A stretch of DNA of 64,000 nucleotides from Breznakia pachnodae (GTDB lineage: Bacteria > Bacillota_I > Bacilli_A > Erysipelotrichales > Erysipelotrichaceae): assembly GCF_030814225.1 (NCBI RefSeq), contig NZ_JAUSUR010000005.1:124001-188000 (forward strand). Reading direction: 5' to 3'. The position numbers and the translations under genes are program-made. Below are positions 26,072 through 37,235 of the stretch, in pieces. Below the pieces are notes generated by a model. That model saw only the letters and a program-made list of their open reading frames with translations. It searched no databases and was not told the origin of the DNA. Numbering within the stretch: position 1 is the stretch's first letter; the number at the start of each line of letters is the position of its first letter.

Positions 26072-26807
26072 ATTATTATCAGCTAATTTAAGCAGGCTTT
26101 GGATTACCAAAGCATTTTGGATAACAATATTTATAATGGTTTCAATTGTAAGTATGTTATGCTCATTACTAATAAGTCAAGGTTCCACGTATTTACATAT
26201 TGCACTATTCCTTTCACTTCAAGTAATAGGTATCCTTACCTCTATCTTCTTCAGTTCCTATCTTGGAACTGAATATAGTGATGGTACCATACGCAATAAA
26301 CTAATTGTAGGACATAAAAGAAATAGTATTTATCTGGCTAACTTCATTACAGGAGTAATTGCAATAACAGCTATATACCTTGCATGGGCATTAACTGGTG
26401 GTCTTTTTGGATTACTTACAAATATATCAATCAATAGTAATGTAACTGAAATTATTCTAATTGGAGTTACTGGATGGTTTTCCTGCATTACATATATAGC
26501 AATCTTTAGCTTTGTTGGTATGTTATCTTCAAGTAAATCAAGAACTTCAATTATAAGTATACTAACAGCCTTTATATTACTTTTTGTAGGCCTCTTATGT
26601 TATTCACTTTCTAGACCAGGTATGTTTACAGGTATCAGTAGAGAGGTATTTCTATTTCTGTTTGAATTCAACCCATTTGGTCAGACATTTCAAATTATTT
26701 CGCTTGGTACAAATGAACTGTGGCATTTAATTATATATTCTCTAATTCTTACAGTTATTCTTACAAGTTTAGGATTATATATTTTCAGGAAAAAAGATTT
26801 AAAATAA
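26064..26807 (+). CDS. ABC-2 permease partner of the immunity-type ATPase
   Basis: 247 residues from ATG 26064, which overlaps the ATPase stop; an upstream ATG at 26049 lies inside the ATPase gene and has no better ribosome site. Six membrane helices (about 16-38, 50-70, 98-122, 135-158, 165-188, 218-240) and the loop 'SYLGTEYSDGTIRNKLIVGH' match ABC-2 permeases of the BcrB/NisE/SpaE type. Forms the exporter with the preceding ATPase. Confidence 0.88.
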   Translation: MYKLLSANLSRLWITKAFWITIFIMVSIVSMLCSLLISQGSTYLHIALFLSLQVIGILTSIFFSSYLGTEYSDGTIRNKLIVGHKRNSIYLANFITGVIAITAIYLAWALTGGLFGLLTNISINSNVTEIILIGVTGWFSCITYIAIFSFVGMLSSSKSRTSIISILTAFILLFVGLLCYSLSRPGMFTGISREVFLFLFEFNPFGQTFQIISLGTNELWHLIIYSLILTVILTSLGLYIFRKKDLK

Positions 26808-26823
26808 AGGTTGGTGATGAACG

Positions 26824-27720
26824 ATGATGCTTCCTTGGGTTTTATGTATTTTATTATCATTAATAGTAATTGTTCTTATTATTAAAATTTTAGTTATGAA
26901 AAAAAGTATAAATGAAATCAATGTAGAACTCATGGATCATTTAGAAAATGAATCTAATGCCCTTATTTCAATATCATCAAATGATAAAACGATAAAGCAA
27001 TTCACAAACGAGTTAAATAAACAACTTCGTTTACTTCGTAAACAACGTCAGCAGTATCTAAATGGGAATATACAACTTAAAGATTCTGTTACCAATATTT
27101 CTCATGATTTGCGTACTCCCCTAACTGCAATCAGTGGTTATTTAGATTTGTTGGAGGAAGAAAACAAGTCAAGTGAAGTTGAGCGTTATATTGGTATCAT
27201 TAGCAATCGAGTTGAAATGATGAAGCAGTTAACCGAAGAACTTTTCCGCTATTCTGTAGTTATTAATTCTGAATCTCCGCAAGAAAGAGAAAGTGTTATA
27301 CTAAATAATGCATTGGAAGAAAGTATCGCTCAGTTTTATGTAGAATTGAAAGAACGAGATATTGACCCTGTTATTCGAATGGATAAAATAAAGATAACAC
27401 GATATTTAAATGCTTCTATGTTATCTCGAGTACTATCCAATCTTTTGAGCAATGCGATTAAATATAGTGATGGTGATTTAGAAATTAAATTAACTGAGAC
27501 AGGTGAAATTGTAATCACAAATACTGCTTCTACGTTAAATCAAATTCAGGTAGCACAATTGTTTGATCGTTATTATACGCTCAACACTGCTGAAAATTCT
27601 ACTGGCTTAGGATTAGGTATCACAAAAGAATTAGTTAGTAAAATGAATGGAACAATAATGGCAAGTTATGAACATAATAAATTATCTATCAGTGTATCAT
27701 TTCTAAATGAAGATGATTAG
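26824..27720 (+). CDS. Sensor histidine kinase with one membrane helix
   Basis: 298 residues; GGTTGGTGATGAACG precedes ATGATG. A single membrane helix at about 4-24 with almost nothing outside the cell, then a coiled linker. The HisKA domain carries 'NISHDLRTPLTAISGYLDLL' (His94). The HATPase has 'NLLSNAIKYS' and 'GLGLGITKELVSKMNG'. Lack of an extracytoplasmic domain suggests sensing within the membrane or through the ABC partner. It closes a regulator-ABC-kinase locus, with the kinase separated from its response regulator by the transporter genes. Confidence 0.93.
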   Translation: MMLPWVLCILLSLIVIVLIIKILVMKKSINEINVELMDHLENESNALISISSNDKTIKQFTNELNKQLRLLRKQRQQYLNGNIQLKDSVTNISHDLRTPLTAISGYLDLLEEENKSSEVERYIGIISNRVEMMKQLTEELFRYSVVINSESPQERESVILNNALEESIAQFYVELKERDIDPVIRMDKIKITRYLNASMLSRVLSNLLSNAIKYSDGDLEIKLTETGEIVITNTASTLNQIQVAQLFDRYYTLNTAENSTGLGLGITKELVSKMNGTIMASYEHNKLSISVSFLNEDD

Positions 27721-27770
27721 ATTAAACTATAATAGTTCCATTTGAAATTGTACAAATCGTATGTATAAGA

Positions 27771-27799
27771 AAGCTGAAGTCATTTATAGAACTTCAGCT
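27771..27799. terminator. Bidirectional terminator after the kinase gene
   Basis: 10-bp perfect stem (27771-27780 with 27790-27799) followed by TTATTA on the plus strand, between the kinase stop and the convergent HAD gene stop. Confidence 0.85.
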
Positions 27800-27817
27800 T
27801 TTATTATCCGTCCAATT

Positions 27818-28642
27818 TTAAATTAGTTTTAAATACTCAAACGCCTTTAATAATCCATCATTATCCACATCATCCGTAATATAGTCAGCAACCTGTTTTG
27901 TTTCTTCCCCAGCATTTCCCATCGCTACACTATAACCACAGGCTTTAAACATTGGTATATCAACTTTAGCATCACCAAATGCAATCGTTTTAGATTTATC
28001 AATTTTTAAATAGTCTAGTAACACTTCTATAGCATGCGCTTTATTGATGTTTTTTTGACTTGTATCCCCATACAAAGCATATTCTCCTTTTCCACCCCAA
28101 GTACCTACATTCAAATCATCAAACTCTTCTACTGCATCTAAATAATCTTGATAGGACTTTAGTACAAATCCAGTTTTATTTACATTACTCCGTAGTAATT
28201 CACCACCAGTAATCATTGAAGGATTCATTGGAACAATTTTATCTTTAGTTAATACTGCATCAATTCCCTCGATATATTTTAATCTTGCTTCTTTTGATTT
28301 CTCTTCATATCCTTCACTTATGTAAATACCTTCATTACATTCCAATCGGAATGCTAAGTCTCTTTGATTGCACCAATCAACAAATTGTTTGCATTGAGAA
28401 AGTGATAGCGTTTCATGCATGACAACCGTATTATTACTTTCCACATAACATCCATTCCCACCAATCATTCCATCCAATTCTAAATTCCAGTTTTTCACTT
28501 CTATTTCAAACTTTGAACATCCTGTACATATATATACTTTATGTCCATTTGTTCTCGCCTTATTAATCGCATATCTTGCTGATTCAGGGAGAACAGTTTC
28601 ATAGTTTATTAACGTTCCATCTACATCCAAAAAAATAACCAT
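27818..28642 (-). CDS. HAD-superfamily (Cof/YbiV-type) phosphatase
   Basis: 274 residues. HAD motif I 'FLDVDGTL' at the N-terminus, a C2B-type cap in the middle, and motif IV 'IAFGDAKVDIPMFKACG' near the C-terminus, as in Cof-type sugar-phosphate phosphatases. Motif II reads 'YICTGCSKF', with Cys where most family members have Arg (TGR), a small departure. It follows the beta-glucoside operon after a weak terminator and may serve phosphate recycling there. Substrate unknown. Confidence 0.9.
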   Translation of the reverse strand: MVIFLDVDGTLINYETVLPESARYAINKARTNGHKVYICTGCSKFEIEVKNWNLELDGMIGGNGCYVESNNTVVMHETLSLSQCKQFVDWCNQRDLAFRLECNEGIYISEGYEEKSKEARLKYIEGIDAVLTKDKIVPMNPSMITGGELLRSNVNKTGFVLKSYQDYLDAVEEFDDLNVGTWGGKGEYALYGDTSQKNINKAHAIEVLLDYLKIDKSKTIAFGDAKVDIPMFKACGYSVAMGNAGEETKQVADYITDDVDNDGLLKAFEYLKLI

Positions 28643-28666
28643 TTTATCTCCTTACTCTATAAAGTG

Positions 28667-28688
28667 AAAAGCCTGATAACAGGCTTTT
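28667..28688 (-). terminator. Hairpin at the end of the bgl operon
   Basis: 9-bp perfect stem (28667-28675 with 28680-28688) just after the GH1 stop; the minus-strand tail after the stem is CACTTT, so termination may be partial and allow read-through into the HAD gene. Confidence 0.7.
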
Positions 28689-28690
28689 GT

Positions 28691-30671
<1,981 letters not shown>

Positions 30672-30680
30672 TATAGTTCC

Positions 30681-32078
30681 TTACGATTGTACAACTTCAT
30701 CTTTGTATAGAATAAATGTAATCACAAATGATACAACAAATGAAATTACAACCCCAATAACTATTGCAAATATTGTCTGTTCAAAAATCACAACCCCTAG
30801 GATACTTGAATATCCCATTGAGAAAGCCTTCGCTCCTAAAATCCCTGCTGTTGCTCCTCCTACAAATCCACCAATTACCATTCCAATCATTGGCGTCTTA
30901 TAACGCAAGTTAATCCCATATAATGCTGGTTCAGATACTCCTGAAATAATTGCTCCAAATCCTGCCGCTAAAGCATTGGACTTAATTGCTGGATCTTTGG
31001 TACGCAACATTACCGCAAGACATGATCCACCTTCTGAAATATTATGCAATATCCAACCTGGTCGGAATACATTATCAAATCCAGTTGCTGTAAATAATTC
31101 GGTCATTGGTGCAACCATCAACATATTTACTCCCATCATTACTAAGAATGGGTGAACTGCTGCAATAATACCTGGAGCAAATCCTCCAACATTTCCTTGT
31201 AACCAAGTAATACCTGAAACAATCCAACCACCAACAATTACTCCTGCTGGCCCTAATATTAAGATTGTAATTGGATATCCAATTAAGAATACACATAGTG
31301 GTGCGAATACTGAACGTAAGAATCCAGGAATAATTCGATAGAATAATCGCTCCAGATGCGCACATAGGATTGCAGCAAAGATTGCAGGTAATAATGAACT
31401 AGAATAAGTTACTAATGTAACTGGTATTCCTAACATTGTTACTGGCTCTCCTGCACTTACCATCGCTGTGAAATCAGGATATAATAATGCAGCTGCAATT
31501 GTCATTGCAAATACTGGATTTGACTTTAATACTCTTGAAGCACCATACGCTACTAATATTGGCATAAAGTAGAATGGTGTCTGTGAAACAAAGTTAAATA
31601 ACTGATAAGTAGATGATGTAGCTAAATCAGCATTGAAATAAGAAATCAACGATAATACTACACGTAACATTCCTGCACCAAACAGCACAGTAACAAATGG
31701 TGTTAAGGATGCAGACATAAATTGAATTGCTTTATCAAAGTAATATTTTACACCTCTTTTTTCATCATCTTTCTTTAATGCATAATCTTCAGTATGAGTT
31801 TCGTCTACTGCATCTCCTTCTTCTAAATCATATTTCTTCATGATTGTGTCATAAACTGGAAATAAGTTTTCCCCTAATATAACTTGGAATTGTCCTGAAC
31901 CATAAACAACCCCTAAGACTCCAGGCAATTTTTTCAATTCATCTTCTTTTGCTTTTGATCTGTCTTTTAATACAAAACGTAAACGTGTTGCACAATGCGA
32001 AACAGTATGAATGTTTTCTGGTCCTCCAACTCTTTCCATTATGTCATCCGTTAATACTTCATAATCTATCTTAGCCAT
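30681..32078 (-). CDS. PTS EIIBC, beta-glucoside type (bgl operon)
   Basis: 465 residues from ATG 32078; an ATG three codons upstream lies only 2 nt from the AAAGGAGG site, too close. EIIB domain (1-80) with the phosphorylated Cys29 in 'SHCATRLRF'. EIIC domain (about 105-455) has about ten membrane helices with 'GISEPALYGINLRYK'. Imports and phosphorylates beta-glucosides such as salicin or cellobiose-like sugars. 26 bp after the antiterminator gene in a BglG-controlled operon. Confidence 0.93.
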   Translation of the reverse strand: MAKIDYEVLTDDIMERVGGPENIHTVSHCATRLRFVLKDRSKAKEDELKKLPGVLGVVYGSGQFQVILGENLFPVYDTIMKKYDLEEGDAVDETHTEDYALKKDDEKRGVKYYFDKAIQFMSASLTPFVTVLFGAGMLRVVLSLISYFNADLATSSTYQLFNFVSQTPFYFMPILVAYGASRVLKSNPVFAMTIAAALLYPDFTAMVSAGEPVTMLGIPVTLVTYSSSLLPAIFAAILCAHLERLFYRIIPGFLRSVFAPLCVFLIGYPITILILGPAGVIVGGWIVSGITWLQGNVGGFAPGIIAAVHPFLVMMGVNMLMVAPMTELFTATGFDNVFRPGWILHNISEGGSCLAVMLRTKDPAIKSNALAAGFGAIISGVSEPALYGINLRYKTPMIGMVIGGFVGGATAGILGAKAFSMGYSSILGVVIFEQTIFAIVIGVVISFVVSFVITFILYKDEVVQS

Positions 32079-32104
32079 GATAAACATAGCCTCCTTTCAT
32101 GATT

Positions 32105-32956
32105 TTACTCTTCTCTATCTAAAACACGAATGATATGAATCGTTAAATATAAACGATCTTTATTCAACATTTTATAATCATAATTCTTCAAAACATACTC
32201 AGATATCTTTTTCACACAACGAACTGCTTGTTCATTTTTCTCTTCTAATGGAGAAAGAATTTCAATATACGAATCATTGGTGATTTTGACTTGTTCAAAT
32301 AGGATGCTTCTCATAAAATATTTTAAATGAATAATAAATCTTGAATATGCTATTGATTCCTCATCTAAAGTAAACTGTAGATCTTCTTCGATAATATCAA
32401 TAATTTCAGTAACACCTTTCATGATCATTACAGAGTCATGATTACTTCTTTTTTCTGTTGCAACAATTAAGTGGAATGCAATGGAAACTGCTTCTTCATT
32501 ACCTAGTTGAATATCAAACGCTTCATTGATCATTTGAACCGCTTTCTTTCCAATTGTATGTTCCTCTTTATAGAATCTTTTGATTTCTTCATTCACAAGA
32601 ACTGGTACCGTTAGTCCTGCATGGTATTGATTAATACTAAAATTAATATGATCTGCCAAAGCAACTACTAAATTTACACTAAATGTATTCTGTAACTCCT
32701 CTTGCGCAACATCAATAATTCGTTGCGTTAATTCAATAATCTCAAACGGTATTTGTTCTAACGTCTGAAAAATATAATTTGAATTTTTTAATAATACATA
32801 TTCTTTCTGGACTTCGTTTGGAAATATAACATCATGCACGTGCTTATGAAATCCAAGTCCTTTACCAATCGCAACTACTTCTTGGCCTTTGCGATTTTCT
32901 GCAATTACAATATTGTTGTTAATTACTCGTTTTACTATTAATTTTTCTTTAAACAT
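32105..32956 (-). CDS. BglG/LicT-family transcriptional antiterminator
   Basis: 283 residues from ATG 32956 (MFKEKLIVKRV), the point where similarity to LicT/BglG N-termini begins; the frame runs upstream to 33031 but those residues are not family-like. The N-terminal CAT RNA-binding domain ('RVINNNIVIAE', 'GKGLGFHKHV') spans about 1-60, followed by two PRDs whose regulatory histidines appear in 'ADHINFSINQY' and 'SIAFHLIVATE'. It binds the RAT hairpin in its own leader when substrate is transported. There is no ribosome site at this ATG; translation appears coupled to an overlapping 11-codon frame. Confidence 0.92.
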   Translation of the reverse strand: MFKEKLIVKRVINNNIVIAENRKGQEVVAIGKGLGFHKHVHDVIFPNEVQKEYVLLKNSNYIFQTLEQIPFEIIELTQRIIDVAQEELQNTFSVNLVVALADHINFSINQYHAGLTVPVLVNEEIKRFYKEEHTIGKKAVQMINEAFDIQLGNEEAVSIAFHLIVATEKRSNHDSVMIMKGVTEIIDIIEEDLQFTLDEESIAYSRFIIHLKYFMRSILFEQVKITNDSYIEILSPLEEKNEQAVRCVKKISEYVLKNYDYKMLNKDRLYLTIHIIRVLDREE

Positions 32957-32984
32957 AATTACAGATAAAAATAGTGCATAGCAT
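32949..32984 (-). CDS. 11-codon coupling reading frame before bglG
   Basis: ATG 32984 lies 6 nt after a strong AAAGGAGGAGAG site and encodes MLCTIFICNYV. Its stop TAA overlaps the antiterminator start (ATGTTTAA). The downstream ATG has no ribosome site of its own, so ribosomes terminating here could restart on the antiterminator gene. The product is hydrophobic and probably unimportant in itself. It is equally possible that the AGGAGG site serves the later ATG weakly at long range. Confidence 0.5.
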   Translation of the reverse strand: MLCTIFICNYV

Positions 32985-33008
32985 CTATCTCTCCTCCTTT
33001 CATTCGAC

Positions 33009-33094
33009 AAAAAAGACAAACCCAAACCCACAATTACATCTCAGTAATTGTTCGTTGAATTTGCCTTAATAACTATGATTAAGTAACAAGTCTG
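33009..33094 (-). promoter_or_regulatory. RAT antiterminator and overlapping terminator of the bgl operon
   Basis: A LicT/BglG-type RAT is readable on the minus strand at about 33058-33094 ('TTGTTACT' ... 'AAGGCAAA'). Its 3' end, GGCAAATTC (33057-33065), pairs over 9 bp (with G-U pairs) with GGGTTTGTC (33015-33023), followed by a six-U run (33009-33014). An inner stem (33031-33037 with 33044-33050) fills the loop. Protein binding to RAT prevents this terminator and lets the operon be read. Confidence 0.82.
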
Positions 33095-33114
33095 TTTCTT
33101 TTCTGTTCTCCCAC

Positions 33115-33144
33115 ATTCTACTATAAGCGCTTACAATTTGTCAA
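33115..33144 (-). promoter_or_regulatory. bgl operon promoter with cre box in the spacer
   Basis: Minus-strand -35 TTGACA (33139-33144), 18-bp spacer, -10 TAGAAT (33115-33120). The spacer holds TGTAAGCGCTTATA (33122-33135), matching the CcpA cre consensus TGWAANCGNTNWCA at all but one position. CcpA binding would repress the operon when preferred sugars are present. Confidence 0.82.
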
Positions 33145-33207
33145 CACACTTTTAGAATCTTTGTGTTTATTGCATCAGTTTCACTTAAATATCCGCTAAT
33201 AATAAAC

Positions 33208-33456
33208 CTAATCAATAACCTCTCCATGAATCCAAACTCTATGTTGATCCTGACATTTTATATCAAATTGTTTAGATCGTGTAACACCATAATCTAAGTC
33301 ACCACCATTTTGTAAAACATACACTGAAGGATATATATCGTTCCACAATTCATGACAAATAGGAGGACATAAATCACCAACAACAAACTCATCTCCAGTT
33401 TTTAAATAACCACATCTGCATTTACTTTCAATAACAGTTAATTTTACTTTTGACAT
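33208..33456 (-). CDS. TIGR04076-like small Cys-rich protein
   Basis: 82 residues. Pattern 'KVKLTVIESKCRCGYLKTGD', 'EFVVGDLCPPICHELWNDIY', 'VLQNGGDL' agrees with the TIGR04076 family of short proteins with paired cysteines, many found beside acetyltransferases or metabolic genes. Five cysteines could bind a metal. The upstream acetyltransferase gene ends 75 bp away, so cotranscription is possible. Function unknown. Confidence 0.7.
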   Translation of the reverse strand: MSKVKLTVIESKCRCGYLKTGDEFVVGDLCPPICHELWNDIYPSVYVLQNGGDLDYGVTRSKQFDIKCQDQHRVWIHGEVID

Positions 33457-33531
33457 TCTCTACACCGTCCATTTCTTACTACATTATAATAAAATCTTTA
33501 TTTATTAATTTCATTTAATTCATTTCAATAT

Positions 33532-34068
33532 TTAGTAAATATGTTTGTAATAATAATGAATCAAATTGGTATCAACACAATACTCAACATATCCAAATGA
33601 TTTATGTGCCTTTCTTGAAACTTCCCTAAAATCATCCGTATCAGATAATATAAATGAATAACCATTATCCTTTACCCACTTCTCTGCTTGATTCATCAGC
33701 CTCATTCCAATATGGAATCCTCGTTTCTTTTCATCCACATACCATGATTCTACAACTGGGATTGGTCGATTATTAGAGAGAAGTAGTTGTATTTGATCAT
33801 AGTAGTTTGTCCTATTAAAATTGTCTAACAACTCTTTATAATCTTTTGCACATACAAATCCTACATCAATAAAACCAGCCAATGTTCCATCCTCGTTTTG
33901 ATATACATAACAGGTCCATTTGTCATAATTCCTGAAACGATTATTATCAGAATGATATAAGAATGCTGTGATTTCTTCACGCATTTCCTGTTTTGTATAA
34001 TCAGTGTACAAAAGACATCGTAGTCTTAATAGTTCATTAAAATCACTTTCTCTATATTGTCTTAACAT
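33532..34068 (-). CDS. GNAT acetyltransferase, AAC(6')-like
   Basis: 178 residues; GGAGG lies 6 nt before the ATG. GNAT fold: 'LRQYRESDFNELLRLRCLLY' start, strand 'TLAGFIDVGFV', acetyl-CoA loop 'YVDEKKRGFHIGMRLMNQAE' and C-terminal 'HKSFGYVEYCVD'. The 'DKWTCYVYQNEDG' and 'VESWYV' regions resemble aminoglycoside 6'-N-acetyltransferases, but members of this branch often lack resistance activity. It starts 18 bp after the XRE regulator of the MacB-like ABC operon and is probably its last gene. Substrate unknown. Confidence 0.8.
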   Translation of the reverse strand: MLRQYRESDFNELLRLRCLLYTDYTKQEMREEITAFLYHSDNNRFRNYDKWTCYVYQNEDGTLAGFIDVGFVCAKDYKELLDNFNRTNYYDQIQLLLSNNRPIPVVESWYVDEKKRGFHIGMRLMNQAEKWVKDNGYSFILSDTDDFREVSRKAHKSFGYVEYCVDTNLIHYYYKHIY

Positions 34069-34086
34069 AATGGACCTCCATTTCTT

Positions 34087-34962
34087 TTATTCAAATATAT
34101 CAATAATTGTTTCCGATTTGTAGCTACTAATTTGAACGGTATTATTACTCTCTATAGTAGGTGTTTCTATATATTCACCATTCCGTTTCCAGATGACACT
34201 ACTTTTTCTTCCTTTATCAATCAATTTAAACTCAGCTTCTTGATTTACATATACAACTGCCTTTGCTTTGAACTGACATAAGTTTATAGAACCATTCCAT
34301 TTACCCAACATCAGTTCGCAATCACTTTTGGAAGTGAATTCAAAACTACCATCCAGTTCATCTATTGAAATTTGATCTGCTTTTCCATCAAACTCTAATC
34401 TGTGTACTTGCAGATCTTCTAATGATAATTCTTTTGTTTTTGAATCCAACTCATATCGATTCAATCCAGACCTAGGTATTATAATCGAAATCGTAAGTTC
34501 TTCTTCCTCATCAAATACTATCTTATCAGTTTTTCGAATACACTTTATATCTAGTTGTTGATTATTATCTTCAATCTTAATCTTATAAATTGAGTCTAAA
34601 TGTTCGATTGTTTGTGAAGATAAAATGATTTTCAGTTTTTCTGATTCCCCACCTTTTACAATAATCTTCTTTGCATTTATCATCTTTATGTCTATCTTCT
34701 TATGTTGATCAATATCATAAATCATTTCACTTTGATAAGTAAATTCTTTTTGTATATCTTCTTTGCTCTCTTCATAAATTAGTTCATCCAAAGACATTTT
34801 AAACAATTCAGATATAATCTTTATATTTTCAATATCAGGCATACCTCTGCCCGTTTCCCATTTTGTAATAGCTTGTCTTGATACACCCATTTCATCTGCT
34901 AATTGTTCTTGTGAAAGATTTCTTTTCTTTCTGATTTGTTTTAATTTTTCTCCAAAATCCAT
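34087..34962 (-). CDS. XRE regulator with C-terminal DUF4097-like beta domain
   Basis: 291 residues; GGAG lies 6 nt before the ATG. Residues 1-65 are an XRE helix-turn-helix ('RNLSQEQLADEMGVSRQAIT', 'KWETGRGMPDIENIKIISEL'). The remaining 220 residues are repetitive beta strands ('KKIIVKGGESEKLKIILSSQ', 'LEFDGKADQISIDELDG') like the DUF4097 fold seen in the secreted protein at 2307-3434, but cytoplasmic here. It follows an ABC permease by 17 bp and is presumably a sensor-regulator of that operon. Ligand unknown. Confidence 0.85.
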   Translation of the reverse strand: MDFGEKLKQIRKKRNLSQEQLADEMGVSRQAITKWETGRGMPDIENIKIISELFKMSLDELIYEESKEDIQKEFTYQSEMIYDIDQHKKIDIKMINAKKIIVKGGESEKLKIILSSQTIEHLDSIYKIKIEDNNQQLDIKCIRKTDKIVFDEEEELTISIIIPRSGLNRYELDSKTKELSLEDLQVHRLEFDGKADQISIDELDGSFEFTSKSDCELMLGKWNGSINLCQFKAKAVVYVNQEAEFKLIDKGRKSSVIWKRNGEYIETPTIESNNTVQISSYKSETIIDIFE

Positions 34963-34979
34963 AAAGTTCTCCGTTTCTA

Positions 34980-37232
34980 TTATTCCTTAATTAATTCACA
35001 TACTGATATTTTCTTAATTGGCACTGTTAATAAAAAACTTATAATAAATGTCTGTACCACTATAATGAGTGCCGCTATTAATAATACTACAAATGATATC
35101 TCCAAATTGTTTTTCATTGCACCTAAACTTTGAAACAATACATTGCATATTATTTCCATATAGAATAGTCCTAATAAAGCAGTTATAACAATTGTTGGTA
35201 TTGCAACTGGCAAGAAACTACTTGCAAGTTTTAATCGAAGTTGCTTGTTTGTATACCCAATTGCTTTATATATACCAAGTTCTTTTCGCTGTTGAATAAT
35301 CAGTGAGCGTATCACCATAAATAATACTAACCAGATAATCAACATAATAATTAGTACAATGACAATCATTACTGCTTTGATTGCTGTGATATACATATCA
35401 TTTGTTGTTTGTGTTAATTTTTCATAGTTGATTACTTTTGTAAGTTCTCCTTTATGTTGAACTTCAATCTTATCTACAAGTTTCTCTGTATTTACACCAT
35501 CTTTTACATAGATGTATTGTGATGTAAAATTCGTATCATTTGAAAGTCGTGCATAACCTGTATTAGTTAGTTCACAAACATTCCCCTGATAATTCACACT
35601 TTGTATAAATCCAACAATTTTATATTCTTTTGTTTGGTCTTCTTGTTTTACTTGAATCATATCACCAATCTTATAGCCTCCACTTTCAACAAGACTATTT
35701 CCAATGGCAATTTCATTCTCGTTTTCAGGGCTTCTTCCTTCATAGCATAAGTCATTTGAAACTTTACTAAAGTCTTCACTCACAAATGCCTGAATAGTTG
35801 TATCTTCTACTTCTACTTTTTCGATTGAATAGAACATAACATCTTTTACTTCATCCATTGATAGTATATCATTTTTTATACTTTCTGCAGTAGTTTCATT
35901 GGTATGAATAATCACCGATGGCATTTCTTCAGATAAGGTAGATGTGAAGTTATTAGTTTCAATCACAATATTGTAGAATAAAGTTCCTGCAAATGACATT
36001 AATAGCGTCATAAAGAATAACACCAAGATTATAAGTACATTTCTTCTTTTACCATTTCCAGTACTACCTTCTCTAATGGCAGTAACTGGTTGTAATTTCT
36101 TTATCTTTGCAGCTCCAAAGTAAGTAAACAAAATGGTCATTAGTTCTATGCTTACAAAGGTTATAATCATAGAAAGCCAGTTTATACCTATCTCTAACGA
36201 CATACCTGCCTGAAAACCAATGAGACTTGCTGCTAAAGGCAGTAATAAATTTGAAAGTACAATTCCAATTAGTAGGGTAATACCACAAACAAGTACATAA
36301 GGTATTACCAGTGTAAGAATAATACTGTTACTTGTATATCCCAATGCTTTCAGTGCCCCCATGTTAGCTGTTTCCATTTCAATGGTATTACTAATTTTGA
36401 ACTTACTTAAAGAAAGACTGACAAACAGTACAATCAAAGCAAAGGCAAACAACACCATTACAAGAATATTCGTAAATAGGGTACGCACCTGTTTATTTGC
36501 ACTATCGTAGTTTACCTGCAACACAGATATATCATGTTCTGAAAAATAATCAGTTATCTCTTTAGTAACCTTTTCACTATCTGCACCCTGATTTGTCTGA
36601 ATAGAATATACTTGGACTAAACTACATTGGTTATCTTCACTTAATTTTTCATATTCATTTTCTGATAAAAACACTCCAATTGTTCCTGCACCATAGTTTC
36701 CATACTGCATTTCCTGAACTTTTCCATTTACTTTCCAAGTATATGAAGCATCATTTATTCTATATGAAATATGATCACCAACACTAAATTCTCCTAGTTC
36801 ACTCATATAAAGTGGTAAGTAAATACCATCCTGATTTTTCTTTTCACTCCCTTCAGTTATTTCTAGTTTGTTCATTTTATGATTATCATCAATATCGTAG
36901 AAAATAGTCTGCATTTCAAAATCAGTATCCTGAAAATCTTCAGCCACTGCCATACTAAGAAGTCCTTCTCTAGTTTCCACTTCTTTTGTGAAGTCCATAT
37001 TTTTAATATCACTAACATATACTTCATTATCCTGTTGCTTTGCGATTGCTACATGTATATTTGCTGTATTCATTTCTTTAAACATTTCATCATATACATT
37101 TCCTACATTCATAAAAAGGGTAAATGATAGATTTGTAATAATTGTCGTCAGTAATAAGATCACTCCTAACAATAAAAACTGTTTCTTATCCTTTCTTAAA
37201 CGATAGAAAGATAACTGTAATACTTTCTTCAT
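34980..37232 (-). CDS. MacB/FtsX-type ABC permease
   Basis: 750 residues. Two FtsX-like halves: a helix at about 17-37, an extracytoplasmic domain (about 40-245), three helices (about 255-385), a helix at about 405-425, a second extracytoplasmic domain (about 430-620), and three C-terminal helices (about 630-745). The 'YKAIGYTNKQLRLKLASS' coupling region is typical. With the ATPase encoded 3 bp upstream it forms a Bce/MacB-like mechanotransmission complex of the kind that exports or detoxifies peptides or lipids in Firmicutes. Substrate unknown. Confidence 0.9.
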   Translation of the reverse strand: MKKVLQLSFYRLRKDKKQFLLLGVILLLTTIITNLSFTLFMNVGNVYDEMFKEMNTANIHVAIAKQQDNEVYVSDIKNMDFTKEVETREGLLSMAVAEDFQDTDFEMQTIFYDIDDNHKMNKLEITEGSEKKNQDGIYLPLYMSELGEFSVGDHISYRINDASYTWKVNGKVQEMQYGNYGAGTIGVFLSENEYEKLSEDNQCSLVQVYSIQTNQGADSEKVTKEITDYFSEHDISVLQVNYDSANKQVRTLFTNILVMVLFAFALIVLFVSLSLSKFKISNTIEMETANMGALKALGYTSNSIILTLVIPYVLVCGITLLIGIVLSNLLLPLAASLIGFQAGMSLEIGINWLSMIITFVSIELMTILFTYFGAAKIKKLQPVTAIREGSTGNGKRRNVLIILVLFFMTLLMSFAGTLFYNIVIETNNFTSTLSEEMPSVIIHTNETTAESIKNDILSMDEVKDVMFYSIEKVEVEDTTIQAFVSEDFSKVSNDLCYEGRSPENENEIAIGNSLVESGGYKIGDMIQVKQEDQTKEYKIVGFIQSVNYQGNVCELTNTGYARLSNDTNFTSQYIYVKDGVNTEKLVDKIEVQHKGELTKVINYEKLTQTTNDMYITAIKAVMIVIVLIIMLIIWLVLFMVIRSLIIQQRKELGIYKAIGYTNKQLRLKLASSFLPVAIPTIVITALLGLFYMEIICNVLFQSLGAMKNNLEISFVVLLIAALIIVVQTFIISFLLTVPIKKISVCELIKE

Positions 37233-37235
37233 CTT

